Source: Skeletonema tropicum
Lineage: Eukaryota > Bacillariophyta > Thalassiosirophyceae > Thalassiosirales > Thalassiosiraceae
NCBI GenBank assembly: GCA_037178625.1
Contig: CM074137.1
Span: forward strand, 2,666,001-2,730,000
Reading direction: 5' to 3'
DNA length: 64,000 nt
The translations under genes were made by a program, and so were the position numbers. Below, piece after piece: positions 21,089 to 31,475 of the stretch. Every line of letters begins with the position of its first letter. Position 1 is the first letter of the stretch. The notes beneath the pieces are model-generated. The model was not told where the DNA came from and made no database searches. It worked only from the letters and a program-made list of their open reading frames with translations.

Positions 21089-21520
21089 AGATGATTGCCT
21101 AGCTGTTGAATTAGCTGCAGAATTTTTCTTACCCCCCCCCAACCTGTTCAGGAGGCGAAGAATGCTATCGTTGGCCGCTTCAGTATTTATTGTTTGCATT
21201 GCACTGACTTCGTAACCCCATTTATGTTTATGAGCGTGTCAGCAATATCGTTGAGTCGTGAGTCGTTGATCAAGAGTGAAACTTCTAACTTCTTTTGCTG
21301 TTGAAAATCATCGAAAGATCGCCCAAGTACATCGGTACCATACCAACTTCCCGCGGAGTTGTTGGTGGATGGCAGTGCTCTTCATATTCACTGCTCACAT
21401 CCATGCCATATCTTCATTCTTGACAATAGAATGAGAAGGCAGGTTCTGCTGTATTGGCATGAAACGGCAGCATCACATTTGAGAAATATTTTCACAGCAT
21501 CAAATTCTAACCGCCAAAGA

Positions 21521-23173
21521 TTACATTGCAGGCTTGCCCAACGACTTGTACAAAGAAGAGACCTTATCCCATCTACGCATCACTTCATACACGACTGACA
21601 AGGCTTCCACATAATGATAATCCTTGTCTTCTTCCGTCAAGTGTGAATATTTTTGCACAGCTTCAATTATATTTGGAAGGAGTTTCACATCAATGTCAAC
21701 AAAATCCTGTGCATTACACATCATTTCGTTTCTGGAGGATAGAATCCTATATATCTTTCTGCCTCTGTTGATTTCTCTGGATTTGCTCTCGTTTCCATCT
21801 ATGCAGTCAGATTCTATCAAACAGCTGTGATTCGAAGCAGCAACTGAGTTCAAGCTACTTTCACCGCATACTGCCACACGCAGTGACTCTTCTCCGACTT
21901 CATCCACTTCAATGATCAGATGTTGCAATGTTTTGTTACTGCGGAGAGCATTTGCAATCAATACAACATCATTGTCATCCAATTCATTATCAGATAGATC
22001 GAGATATGTTAGTCTTGGATTAGTTGCCAAGAAATCTGGCAAGGTCTCAACTGAAGAGATATTATTTGAATTCATGGTCAGTTTCTCCAACTTCGATGCG
22101 CCAGTCCTGAGTAGTAAGCGCAGCATCTCATTTCCTAATTCACCACTGAAACAATTTATTATACTGACATCTACAATGGAAGGATGACACTGTATAGCAA
22201 AGCAAAGCTCGACGACTTCATTCCCACCCATATCTGTAATTTGATAAATGTCCAGCGTTTGTAGATATTTGTTTTTTGTCATAATACTTGCAATTGTGCT
22301 CATGCCGCCATGAATTCGATAAGTGTGTTCAAGTGAAAGCTTTTTGAACGGCATGTTCACCAATGCTTCTTGGATCAGCTCAGTCATTTCACGGTTCAGT
22401 TGAACGCAACCAAATGCGATGATCGTCTCACACTTATTGGGCAAAATGTCAAACGCAGGTTTGAATTGCTTCAAAGCAGCAGCAAACTCTCTCCAGTGAG
22501 GAGATAATGCATTATTGGCATCAGTATTATCAAATGAATGATCTCCGTCAATAGTATACAAAGAGACCTTCTTCTCATTCCACATATAATTATCCGTTGG
22601 GAAATCCCCCCTCCTCATAGATTCAGTGTGCTTTTTCAAGTCTTGACAAGTGCTATAGATATATTCAGCCTCATCAGCATCATAATTGGCATCCATCAAT
22701 TCAGCCCTCGAATACACGCGAGCTGAATACTTCCATTTTTGATTCAGTATCCGCATTTCATTATACCTGAGTGATCTATCCATATGATCCTTCACTGATT
22801 GCGATGTTGTCGCCAGTTTCGTTTCAAGGGAGCTGCACTTTGCCTCTAACATATCTTCAAGTTTGCTACACTGTGCCTCTAATTTTTCACATCGGCTCTC
22901 AAGGCTGCTCACGGTGGCTAGCTTCTCTTCCATCCGCATCATTATTTTGTTCATCTGTGAAAGAGATTGCTGAATGGAGTTGGAGTGTTCATCATTGGGC
23001 GGTCCTGTCAATGCGCCACCAGCATTCCGCCCTGAAAAATATCCAAACCATGAAGATAGAAAGCCGCCGCCGTCATTGTTGTGGCCTGTGTTCACATCAT
23101 GTGCACCGTCCGCCCTGACCTGGCCATCATTTGCCTTCCGCTTCTTGTTCGGTTTATCGTTGCTGCTCATCAT
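21521..23173 (-). CDS. LRR protein with coiled coil (550 aa)
   Basis: Intronless. Residues 1-20 hold a basic nuclear-signal-like KPNKKRKA. Residues ~65-125 form heptad-rich coiled coil (MNKIMMRMEEKLATVSSLE, then repeated CxKLE steps). Residues ~235-460 hold ribonuclease-inhibitor-like leucine-rich repeats (LQTLDIYQI, LEKLTMNSNNIS, LTYLDLSDNELDDNDVVLIA). The C-terminus (480-550) is helical, with a KIYRILSSRNEM segment. LRRs of this kind bind proteins; the partner is unknown. The layout resembles a large set of uncharacterised LRR proteins in diatoms (recollection, not a search). No signal peptide or membrane segment is seen, so a cytosolic or nuclear location is inferred. The first codon could be either of the two adjacent Met. 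Confidence 0.75.
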   Translation of the reverse strand: MMSSNDKPNKKRKANDGQVRADGAHDVNTGHNNDGGGFLSSWFGYFSGRNAGGALTGPPNDEHSNSIQQSLSQMNKIMMRMEEKLATVSSLESRCEKLEAQCSKLEDMLEAKCSSLETKLATTSQSVKDHMDRSLRYNEMRILNQKWKYSARVYSRAELMDANYDADEAEYIYSTCQDLKKHTESMRRGDFPTDNYMWNEKKVSLYTIDGDHSFDNTDANNALSPHWREFAAALKQFKPAFDILPNKCETIIAFGCVQLNREMTELIQEALVNMPFKKLSLEHTYRIHGGMSTIASIMTKNKYLQTLDIYQITDMGGNEVVELCFAIQCHPSIVDVSIINCFSGELGNEMLRLLLRTGASKLEKLTMNSNNISSVETLPDFLATNPRLTYLDLSDNELDDNDVVLIANALRSNKTLQHLIIEVDEVGEESLRVAVCGESSLNSVAASNHSCLIESDCIDGNESKSREINRGRKIYRILSSRNEMMCNAQDFVDIDVKLLPNIIEAVQKYSHLTEEDKDYHYVEALSVVYEVMRRWDKVSSLYKSLGKPAM

Positions 23174-23444
23174 GCAAATTGTGTTGTTTTTACACGGCTT
23201 CTAAGCCTCCCGGTCTAAGTTCAAAAGTAGGAGTATCAACGTAGGAATAGTACATACCGTGTGATATGACTATCGCTATGACATTTGTTAACCCTTGCAG
23301 CCCAAAACAGGCAAAAATCAATATATTTTCTTGACGGGCTAACTATCGCCAAACACTTTTTCATCTCCACTCAACATCACCAAGAAGAGGAGCACCGGCA
23401 CCATGGTGTGTTTGCGTCCTATGGTGATATAATGTCCCATCTTG

Positions 23445-23521
23445 ATATACTGGTGAAATTTTTTGGCAATGAACTCTACACCCATATTGTAGTTCATTAT
23501 TAAAAAAGTTCACCAGTATAC
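23445..23521. repeat. Long hairpin-forming inverted repeat
   Basis: The left arm 23446-23478 begins TATACTGGTGAAATTTTTTG. The right arm 23489-23521 read backwards begins TATACTGGTGAACTTTTTTA. The arms match at most positions over ~31 bp and are separated by ~11 bp. Possible identities are a miniature inverted-repeat element remnant or a small-RNA-type hairpin. No flanking target duplication was found by eye. Confidence 0.6.
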
Positions 23522-23827
23522 AATAACGTCGAATTAATTTTCGTCGACATATTTTATCGCTAGAAATTAAACCTCGACGACACAGTCTGCCGCTGCCGTA
23601 TATATCCAAAAGAGAGGCAGTAGGGTGTGCCATCAATCCGCCCTGCCCCTTCCAATTGACAACCAAACATATCTTATTCGTAGGTTATGCTTATCGCCAC
23701 AGTAATCACCGTAATCACCAAGAATATAAGTGATCTAGCCACACCATCATCAACAGCCACCTGTCGCCTTGTCGCGACCAACACTGCCACCAAAGGATGC
23801 ATCATAGAAGGAACGAAGCCCCAAAAC

Positions 23828-23875
23828 TTATGCCCCAGTCATAATATGATGTAGAGCGATGATTGGGGGGCATAA
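23828..23875. repeat. Short inverted repeat around GCCCC/GGGGC
   Basis: TTATGCCCCAGTCAT at 23828-23842 faces ATGATTGGGGGGCATAA at 23859-23875, with a 16-bp loop. The arms pair except for two extra bases on the right side. Function unknown. Confidence 0.5.
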
Positions 23876-26800
23876 ACCTGATAAAAAGAGTCTTGTTAAC
23901 TCCTTGAAGCGACGAGTCAATAATTACAAAAAACTCGTCTCAAATGGGCACAATATCCACCATCAATTGTTGTATACAGCCACCAATAATGTCCAAAACA
24001 CATCCAAAACAGAACTAACACATCATTGCGGTAATAATATACATTGTTATTGTTTGGAGTAGTGTTTTCAATCGGATAATATTAAATATTATTTGGTACA
24101 ATAAATTACAAAATGTAAGCCTCTACACCATGATAAATAATATGACATCCACCACCTATTTTGCGGCTGCTGAAGCGTGTATACCCCCCAGACATCCTCT
24201 GTTATGTTGAGAGTTGAAGATTTGTGTTTGCATTGTTGTTATGGACTGTTTATATGGTTGATTGTTGCATATTAATTATGTGAAACATCACATGTCCGAT
24301 CACATGTGCTCCTAGGTAATAATCAATAGAGGGAGCACTCTCATACGTGGGGCACGACCACGGAAGTCAATATTATATTGCAGATGAGATATGTAAAGTA
24401 GGGGACCTTTTAGTGCAGCGTATCATTGCCAAAAGGATCATACCACAGGTGGACGAAAATGACCAATTATTATATCGTTGATGGCGACTCGAATATCTCA
24501 ACGACGGCATCTACCTCGACAAAAAAACGCCTCCATAATATACCCAATAGTAATTGGGAGCGATATAGGTGCATATATTGGTTATATTTGAAGCGTGTGC
24601 ATGGTTGTGGTCGTCGGTAGGAGCGGCAGCTTCATGGTTGATGTCAAAAAGTGCAGCATTAGGTGGGACTTATAGGTAGTATGTACGTTCTACGATGATT
24701 TGAATTCCTACGTAGGCCTTAGAACCCGTGATTTATTTGCTTGGATAAATATCTAGTGGCGGGATTGGTTGTGGCTGGGCCGATTCGATGTAACAGGCCA
24801 CAACCCAACTTTTTCAGCCAAACCAGTATCAAAATCATCCAAACCATGACGGTTTCGGCCGTAGTAGACACCATTAACAATAATATTCACGTGTCATCTC
24901 CACCTCTCTCCCTTCTATAATACCTCGTGATACATTCGGGGTGCGGTCGGCGTTTTGTTGCATTCGATTCGCCCGCAATTGGCAGCAAACGGCTGCGGCA
25001 CGGCCGAAGGCAGAATATCGTGCTATCGCTTCTAGATGGTCATTCGTCTTCTGCTCCTCTTCCTCGATAATCATCGACACGTTACTATCAACTGACTATT
25101 GATGCGGGGGGTGCAAATTATTGCCGAATATACTCATATAGGACAATACTTGGCCGAGCATGTGGGTGTGGTGGTAATTATTATTTTGGGATTGGGAATG
25201 TATCCATCTCAGTCTCAGAATTATAGAAGAGGACCCACAATGCCTTGGTGCAGAGGGTAGAGGACATTGACGAATCTTTGTTAATGAAGGTTGGCTTACT
25301 ATTCTAATTTGGGGGTGGAGTGCTCTTTGCGACTGTGCTGTGGAGAGAACTGCAACCAGTTGAGTGGAAAGATTCTACTGCTGCAATGACTGGGCTGAAT
25401 TGTTCTGAGTGGAACGCCGGATCTAATATCTGAGCATTCAACATGAGGTGAAAGAATAAGCCAAACATGCAACAAACTAAAATCGATTACTTCTCTTTTG
25501 ATCGCATACGGCCTTTGCGCTCTTTCGATTCAATGTAATGAGCAAGATCGAAGTTAGATAGAGGGCTCTACCAAGGCGAGCACATTGTAGGCACACGAGG
25601 ATGGCAAGCATCGAGGCAACTACTATCACAATCATTCCACCATTGAATAATAGCATTTCAGCCGATAGTAAAGATGATATCCACAGACGCGGTGGCCGTG
25701 GCTGAAATCCTCGTCGTCATGAGAGAGAGAGAGAGCGAGACTGATAGAGAGCAGCTCACCACCTTCTCATGGCATGAGGGCGGGAATCTAAATCCTTCCG
25801 ATCCCACATTGAACACTCCGGCGATCGCAAGGAGTTGGTCGACTGGTATTACCACTTTGTTAATCGCTGCCATCAGTGATTGAGATTGAGATGGTCAATC
25901 GATTCCTCTTGTATCTGCAATTCCGCCAATGCCAACATGAGAGTTGACAGCTGTATCCGACGAGGTTCTTATAACAAAATAAACTTCAGTTGCTCATAGT
26001 CGCTCAGCACGGCATTGTATGTTGTCATCGAGTTCAATGAATGATGACGTCTTGTCAAGTGATCTGTTCACAGAGATGTGCAGTCGAGCCTACGCTGTAG
26101 ACGTGCAGCCGGGCCTACTCCACGGCGAAGATGTTTAGGAGATGGAGCGATTTTATTGAATGCCCTATCATGGTGATACCACGTTCAGACTTCCTCCTAA
26201 AGTTGGATTTGATCTCATTGATCCTGCCTCATTTTGCGCTTCCTCTGTGACTTCTTCGTGGATGAGACACTTACTGTGCTCGACTACGCTTCTCGCACAA
26301 CGAACGAGCACAATGCTACAAAAGCAGTCGAATACAGCTTTATAAGTATAAGTAAAACTAGATCTAAGGGGCACAAGAGTTGCTGAGAGCTTTCTGGTAT
26401 GGTAATTATGGTGGTTCGACTTTGATCACTCCGGAGAAGGATACCAAAGAAGACAGATATCGTACTTCTTACATAGCTCTTGGGTATAGTCGAGTGTGGC
26501 TACCGATACTAACCAGTACCGTTTCTGTTTGTACTAATTCCTACGTTTATTCGGTACTCATATGCCATCAAATCAATGGACCCGACCATGGGAAAAATGG
26601 CTTCCTACGACCTACGACCCTCAATAACATAGTAACTAGAAGGCTTTGACCTTGCTTGCAGTGGTAATCTTCATTCCTTCTTATCGATACCTTACTGGCC
26701 ACCATCAGCTTGATCTTCAGATCGACTTGCAAGCTGAAGTCAATAGTACAGTAAGCTGTACATGTCTCTCCCGCATACTTAGAGAGAGATATATGCATAA

Positions 26801-27363
26801 TTTAAGTATGCATCCTAGCTGAATGCAGTTAGAGATATGGACCAAATTTGTGAATATTCGATGTGATCTATCTCGAACTTTATCGTAAGTGTGGTACTAC
26901 CAACTTCCCGAGTTGTCGGTGATAGCTCGAATGCATAAGATGGAAGTATGATTGCAGAGAATGATTTCCATCAACGCAAGTTAATTATGCAGTAGACCTT
27001 ATTGTACCCTTGATTAGACCTGAATATGGATGCCTAGGTACCTACGACCTACGACGTTATCCTATACCTCGAATTATTACTTGCAGTTATTTGTTATTAG
27101 TTATTAGTTATTAGGACCGAATTTGTCGATACTTTGCTATAAACCGACTAACTCTAGAGTTTTTTGGGAAATAGAGAATATATGAATACTGTTTGGGATG
27201 ATATATGATTAGACTAGTTGATGTATTTTCGTCCAGTAAGTATCTACCCGAGTATCATTTTTTGTCAGAGTTGGTGAAATTGGCACAACATGTTGTTCAT
27301 GAGTTGCTGATTGCTTACGCTAGCAGAAAGAACAAGTGCTCCTTATCTAGTGTGGCTGCAACC

Positions 27364-28257
27364 ATGAGCAAGATCTCGGTAGCACTCCTCCTCGCAGCCA
27401 TTGCAACTGCCACCAATGGCTTCAGCGTCCCCTCTCCGAACGCCCAACTAAAGGCCGATCTCCTCCAGCGCATCCAAACCCTACGCACTTTAAAAGAACG
27501 CGATGGAGACTTCTCCATCGACTTTGGCGTAAAAGGGGGTGAAATCGATAAGAAAACACGTGCCCCTCAAAAGGTAGACTTTTATACCATCAGTGAGGAC
27601 GTGGGGAAAGCTGCAGATGAGGTGATGGATATTGCGAGTGAATTAGAAAAGTGTTCACCGACTGACCATCCAACACAATTTTTGGGTGATAAAGAACAGG
27701 GGGGGAAAGCTCCGTTGAATGGGGAGTGGAAGTTGTTATTTACAACTGCGGCTGACGCGAACTTTAGTAAGAATTCCAAACGAGGATCTGCGTCAGTGAA
27801 AAATGTGGTAGATGCTTGTAAAGGCTCGATTACGAATGTTATCGACTTTCAGGGGGGAAGTAGTGCCGAAGAAACAGACGATGATAATGCAACAACATCC
27901 ACCAAAAAGGAACCTTTAGTCAAATCCTTGAATGTGGTGATTGGAGCGAAAGCAGCTAGTAAATCACGTGTGGGTCTTCAATTCAAGTATGCCAAGGTAG
28001 TTTTCTCACGATTCTTTGGGTTTAAACGTCAATGGACTTTGTACATACCTGTACCGGCTCCTCTGATTACAAGATTTATTGTATTCTTTTCGAGGGTATT
28101 CCGGTTTGGAAAGAAGGTGGATAAGAAAGTCCCTCCGAAGGCATACTTTGATGTGTTGTATCTGGACGATGAATTGCGTATTCAACGGACGGGAGAGGAT
28201 AATTTGTTTGTACAGGCTAAACCAACGTGGAAAGATGCGGTCCCTTTCTTTACATAG
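27364..28257 (+). CDS. Plastid lipid-associated protein / fibrillin (297 aa)
   Basis: PAP/fibrillin proteins coat plastoglobules and thylakoid margins and bind lipids, affecting photoprotection and isoprenoid traffic. The NGEWKLLFTTAADANFS stretch (near residue 120) is the family signature, followed by a basic strand-rich region and LYLDDELRIQRTGEDNLFV near the end, the usual barrel-closing segment. I start at 27364 rather than the in-frame ATG at 27205. From 27364 the protein begins with a hydrophobic signal peptide (ISVALLLAAIATA) and then ATNG followed by Phe20, the cleavage context diatoms use to route proteins across the four plastid membranes. Length fits the family. It converges with the DUF7726-like gene, with 142 bp between stops. 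Confidence 0.85.
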   Translation: MSKISVALLLAAIATATNGFSVPSPNAQLKADLLQRIQTLRTLKERDGDFSIDFGVKGGEIDKKTRAPQKVDFYTISEDVGKAADEVMDIASELEKCSPTDHPTQFLGDKEQGGKAPLNGEWKLLFTTAADANFSKNSKRGSASVKNVVDACKGSITNVIDFQGGSSAEETDDDNATTSTKKEPLVKSLNVVIGAKAASKSRVGLQFKYAKVVFSRFFGFKRQWTLYIPVPAPLITRFIVFFSRVFRFGKKVDKKVPPKAYFDVLYLDDELRIQRTGEDNLFVQAKPTWKDAVPFFT

Positions 28258-28399
28258 AAGTAATCATGTATCTAATAATTTCATTACAATTTGCTATTGT
28301 CTGACTCTTGGAAATAGAACATCACCCGCATGATAGGGAGTATTCCTGCTCACTGAACAAATATCGAACTCGACGCGCTCCACTGATTCTTTGTTTAGT

Positions 28400-30061
28400 T
28401 CAAAAGGACTTCACCCATCGATAGCCTCTATCCTTCACGGTGCTGTAACCCTGAGGATTCTGTGCTTCATTAGTCAACCTCTTTTTCGACTTTGCCTTAC
28501 CTTCCATAATCCTCAACTTCTCAAAGAAGACATAGGCCTTCTTGTACGTAATGTTGCCACACTGATCTTGTTGCTTTCCTGAAAGGAATCGACCCAAGGA
28601 GTTTGAATTGATATCTCCAAATGCCTTCAGCAGCATAGCCTTGGTAACTCCGTCTCTTTGAAGGAACTCTTTGATTTTTGCGACAACGACAGGGCAAGAA
28701 TCATAGATTGCACAATCATCCGAGACACCCTCAACTGCATTGATGCGATTGACAAGCTCCATAGCTTCATCCTTCTTGCTCTTCTTTGATGCAGGAGCCG
28801 CCGCTGCCGCACCCGTACTCGAAGAAGAAGAAGTTGCCGCAGCAGCCTTGCGCTTTGCCCCTGCAGATGATTTTTTCTTGGCCTTTTCTTCTGCGTATTT
28901 GACCTCCTCCAATAATTTCGCAGCCGCCCAATACGTACCATTCTGAAGGGCACTCCACTGATCTTTGTACGTTTTGGGATTCATGAATCGACGGTAGGTG
29001 TTGTTGTTTACGCCCATCTTTTCAATGATGGCAGTCTGAGTGGATGTGCCTTCGGCTTTGCACTTGTCAATGTAGCGTGATAACTCGCCTCGAATGACAT
29101 TGGGACTCTTTTGTTTGCCAGCCTTGGTTCGGGGGACCCATCCCTCTTGTTCCCAAGCCTTTGGTTCATCGTCTTCGTCTTCATCAACCTTTGGTTGACC
29201 AGTACCTCCTCCTTGTTTCACACCCGGCGCATGAGCAACCGATGTAGGAGATGGAGACGGAGGACCAGCTTTACCCACTGCAGCAGCCGCCGCCGCCGCA
29301 ACATTAACTCCCAATGCCACCGGAGCAGCAGGAGCAGCCTTCTTGGGACGTGGTTTGTAAATGTAATTGAAGGCATAATTCTCCGCATACTCTCCATACT
29401 CCTTCTTCACACTCCTCAACATCTTTTGCAAATGTCCACACCACGTAATAGCAAATTCACGCAATCCACTGTCAATGCCTAGAGCAGCAGTATCCTGCTT
29501 GAAAATCTTCTTGATTTCCTCCGCCACATATTTGAAGAGGAGACGATTGCGATCAGGATCACCTCGTTCCAACAATGCACCAATTCCATGTTGGCACACT
29601 GCCATGACCCAACCAATCAAGTGCTCAAACTTGGAAGGTGTGGAAGTGAATGCCGTGATATCCTGATAGGCTGCATATAATGCATCGAAGAAGCGACAGG
29701 CATCGCCTCCGATACTGCCACTTTCGGATGCTGCCAGCATTTTCCAGAGGAAGGTGGCAAATTTATTTCCATCCGAGTCTGCCTTGACGGGGCAGTTTCC
29801 ATTATCTCCATCAAGTGGTTCGGTGAAGTCGACAAACATTATTTTGGTGGCGAGGCCGGTAGCCTTGTCGATTGGAGTGGGAGCCATATCGGATATCAAA
29901 TCGTCTGTTTCCAGTTCGCGTGAAGACAGATGGGAGTATGTTTCGTAGAGATGCGGATAACGTACTTTGAGGGTGGAGAGGGATATAGGTTGTACTTTAT
30001 CCGGTGCAGCCTTGGTAGCGGCGGCGGCTGGAGCGGTGGTGGCAGCGGTAGCGGATGACAT
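28400..30061 (-). CDS. DUF7726-like protein (553 aa)
   Basis: Intronless. Residues ~25-240 form a helical region with no family I recognise. Residues ~245-310 are a low-complexity Ala/Gly/Pro and acidic linker. Two related helical modules follow. One, near 320-390, contains VIRGELSRYIDKC and GVNNNTYRRFM; the second, near 455-525, contains VVAKIKEFLQRDGVTK and DINSNSLGRFLSG. Each has the helix, turn, N-S/N-N-S/T-x-x-RFM pattern of the DUF7726 domain found in fungi and other eukaryotes (recognised from memory). A KKSKK cluster between them could be a nuclear signal. DNA binding has been suggested to me only by the helix-turn-helix-like look of the repeat; I cannot support a function. Confidence 0.65.
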   Translation of the reverse strand: MSSATAATTAPAAAATKAAPDKVQPISLSTLKVRYPHLYETYSHLSSRELETDDLISDMAPTPIDKATGLATKIMFVDFTEPLDGDNGNCPVKADSDGNKFATFLWKMLAASESGSIGGDACRFFDALYAAYQDITAFTSTPSKFEHLIGWVMAVCQHGIGALLERGDPDRNRLLFKYVAEEIKKIFKQDTAALGIDSGLREFAITWCGHLQKMLRSVKKEYGEYAENYAFNYIYKPRPKKAAPAAPVALGVNVAAAAAAAVGKAGPPSPSPTSVAHAPGVKQGGGTGQPKVDEDEDDEPKAWEQEGWVPRTKAGKQKSPNVIRGELSRYIDKCKAEGTSTQTAIIEKMGVNNNTYRRFMNPKTYKDQWSALQNGTYWAAAKLLEEVKYAEEKAKKKSSAGAKRKAAAATSSSSSTGAAAAAPASKKSKKDEAMELVNRINAVEGVSDDCAIYDSCPVVVAKIKEFLQRDGVTKAMLLKAFGDINSNSLGRFLSGKQQDQCGNITYKKAYVFFEKLRIMEGKAKSKKRLTNEAQNPQGYSTVKDRGYRWVKSF

Positions 30062-30505
30062 GGTCGCAATGATAATAACACAACTGTTGTCTGTTGTGGC
30101 AATGCTTTCAGAGATTTGTTGTGAACATCACAACCAAGCGTCTTGTTTTTTTGCTTCATGAGATTTCACTCATCACAACATGCACCTTGCATCCGCGCCA
30201 AAATTCAAATATATGCCTTTTAACGTAGGAATTAGTATAGGGGCAAGGGTGCATTTCCTTCCTGTACCCGTGCTTGTACATTGCTCTTGCTACATACTTG
30301 TTGATTGAAGATATTGGAATAGGAATGCTCTGGTCTCATTCACGTATATTATCATAGAGCTACCACTCCCTACTTCACACTTCTATACTTAAACATCGTA
30401 AGAATCCATCAGAATTCCATTACAAGCAACAGTCCTATGTGCTGGGTCAGCTTGTTGCTGTGACGTGAACTGAGACTGAGTTTGCTTCAAGGATAGCAAT
30501 AGCAA
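30062..30505. other. Intergenic, partly repeat
   Basis: The region between the DUF7726-like gene start and the CXC gene end. The right part (30467-30505) belongs to the ~140-bp direct repeat. The rest shows no gene. In particular, no second CXC motif is found in any frame that could complete the neighbouring CXC gene. Confidence 0.45.
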
Positions 30506-30610
30506 TTATGTATTCTCTTGATTTGAGATGAGTCTGAAGGATTCCACATATGTATATCGTAGGTGCAAATATTCGAGTAGATATCTTCTTCTTTGTGGTA
30601 GAAAAGCAAG
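30467..30610 (+). repeat. ~140-bp direct repeat, copy 1
   Basis: This copy shares with 32978-33118, in the same orientation, the segments GAGTTTGCTTCAAGG, TTCTCTTGATTT, GATGAGTCTG, GTAGGTGCAAATA and TTCTTCTTTGTGGTAGAAAA. The copies differ by small indels and substitutions. Copy 1 forms the 3' coding end of the CXC gene at 30506-31213. The two copies bracket a ~2.4-kb block. Confidence 0.7.
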
Positions 30611-31213
30611 ACACGTCTTCTCTCCAAACGCATTTGGTTTCTTCGTCAAAACTTCCTGCCGAGCAATCAATACTCTGCCACCCCTCTCGGCTTCTGTGTT
30701 TGCACAAGATACACACTTACAACTATCCACGCAGATCTTACCATCTCGAAAGCATGCGCAATAAAGTTTCAAGCACTTTGATTGCTGACATCTGCAGCCT
30801 TCAATTTTTGACTTTGACTCCTTCACTGGGAAAGTTCCCATCGTAGGATAGGTGAATGTATTCGTGTTTGCAGCCTCTGAAGCTGTGGCCGCAGGGAGAG
30901 ATCCCCATTGAGATGAAGAACTTGATACGTTAGAAAGTAATCCTAAACCTGTGAAGCCGCTCGTATGGGTAGTGGCAAATGCTGCAGCAACTGGAGCTGG
31001 AGGCGAGAGAGGATTGACAGCAAAAACAGCTTTCTCTTGGATAGGCGCCATTGCAATGACCTCTTCATCTCTCCCTCGCTTCTCTAATCTCTTCTTTTCT
31101 GACATGGACTTTGTTTTTATCGCCGGCTTGCCCTCTGCCTCCAATTGAATCATCGAGCCTGGATGAGAGGTCAAAGGATACTGAATACGGTATCCTTGAT
31201 TCGGCTCTGCCAT
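30506..31213 (-). CDS. CXC (tesmin/TSO1-like) protein, truncated (235 aa)
   Basis: CXC proteins (LIN54, tesmin, TSO1) bind CHR-type promoter elements and normally carry two Cys-rich CXC motifs joined by a short RNPxAF linker. Here one motif is seen at about residues 138-172: CRCQQSKCLKLYCACF, then CVDSCKCVSCAN. It is followed by the linker KKPNAFG, after which the second motif is absent. The last ~37 residues (CLAFLPQRRRYLLEYLHLRY onward) come from DNA that is a copy of the repeat at 32978-33118, so the tail is not family sequence. The N-terminal half is Ala/Ser/Thr-rich with a basic stretch (KKRLEKRGRDEE). Either the gene was cut by the repeat, or the remaining exon lies elsewhere. Single-CXC proteins do exist, so loss of function is not certain. 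Confidence 0.7.
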   Translation of the reverse strand: MAEPNQGYRIQYPLTSHPGSMIQLEAEGKPAIKTKSMSEKKRLEKRGRDEEVIAMAPIQEKAVFAVNPLSPPAPVAAAFATTHTSGFTGLGLLSNVSSSSSQWGSLPAATASEAANTNTFTYPTMGTFPVKESKSKIEGCRCQQSKCLKLYCACFRDGKICVDSCKCVSCANTEAERGGRVLIARQEVLTKKPNAFGEKTCLAFLPQRRRYLLEYLHLRYTYVESFRLISNQENT

Positions 31214-31475
31214 GTCAAGACTGTACGTAGGCTGTGGGTAATAGAACCGGTGTGGAAGAGCAGCACTTAGTCTATTCGTAACGTTGATGTTCTAATCAGC
31301 CCATCATACATACTTTGATCGTTAGAAAGAACAGCTCTAACGCTAAGAAGAAGATTTCGGAACAGCAAGAACGTTCGTTGCTGGTTGTCAGTTTGTGAGG
31401 TGCTTCCTGATACATAGGCTGATAGTGGCGCCTAAACTTCTTGACGTAAGCGTAAGCAACATCGTGCTCGCTTGT

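Larger units (their letters stand above)
23174..27363. other. Gene-poor 4.2-kb intergenic stretch
   Basis: AT-rich DNA in which every open frame is short and has no recognisable domain. It holds two strong inverted repeats (23445-23521, 23828-23875), a GA-rich run at 25723-25755, repeated CCTACGACCTACGA motifs (26606-26621 and 27040-27054), and a TTATTAGTTA micro-repeat at 27080-27112. Decayed transposon sequence is a reasonable guess, but no transposase remnant is legible. Confidence 0.5.

Noticed and set aside
24874..25080. Small minus-strand frame with Glu-rich start
   Set aside because: 68 codons, no domain, no splice signals linking it to neighbours, and surrounding sequence is non-coding in character.
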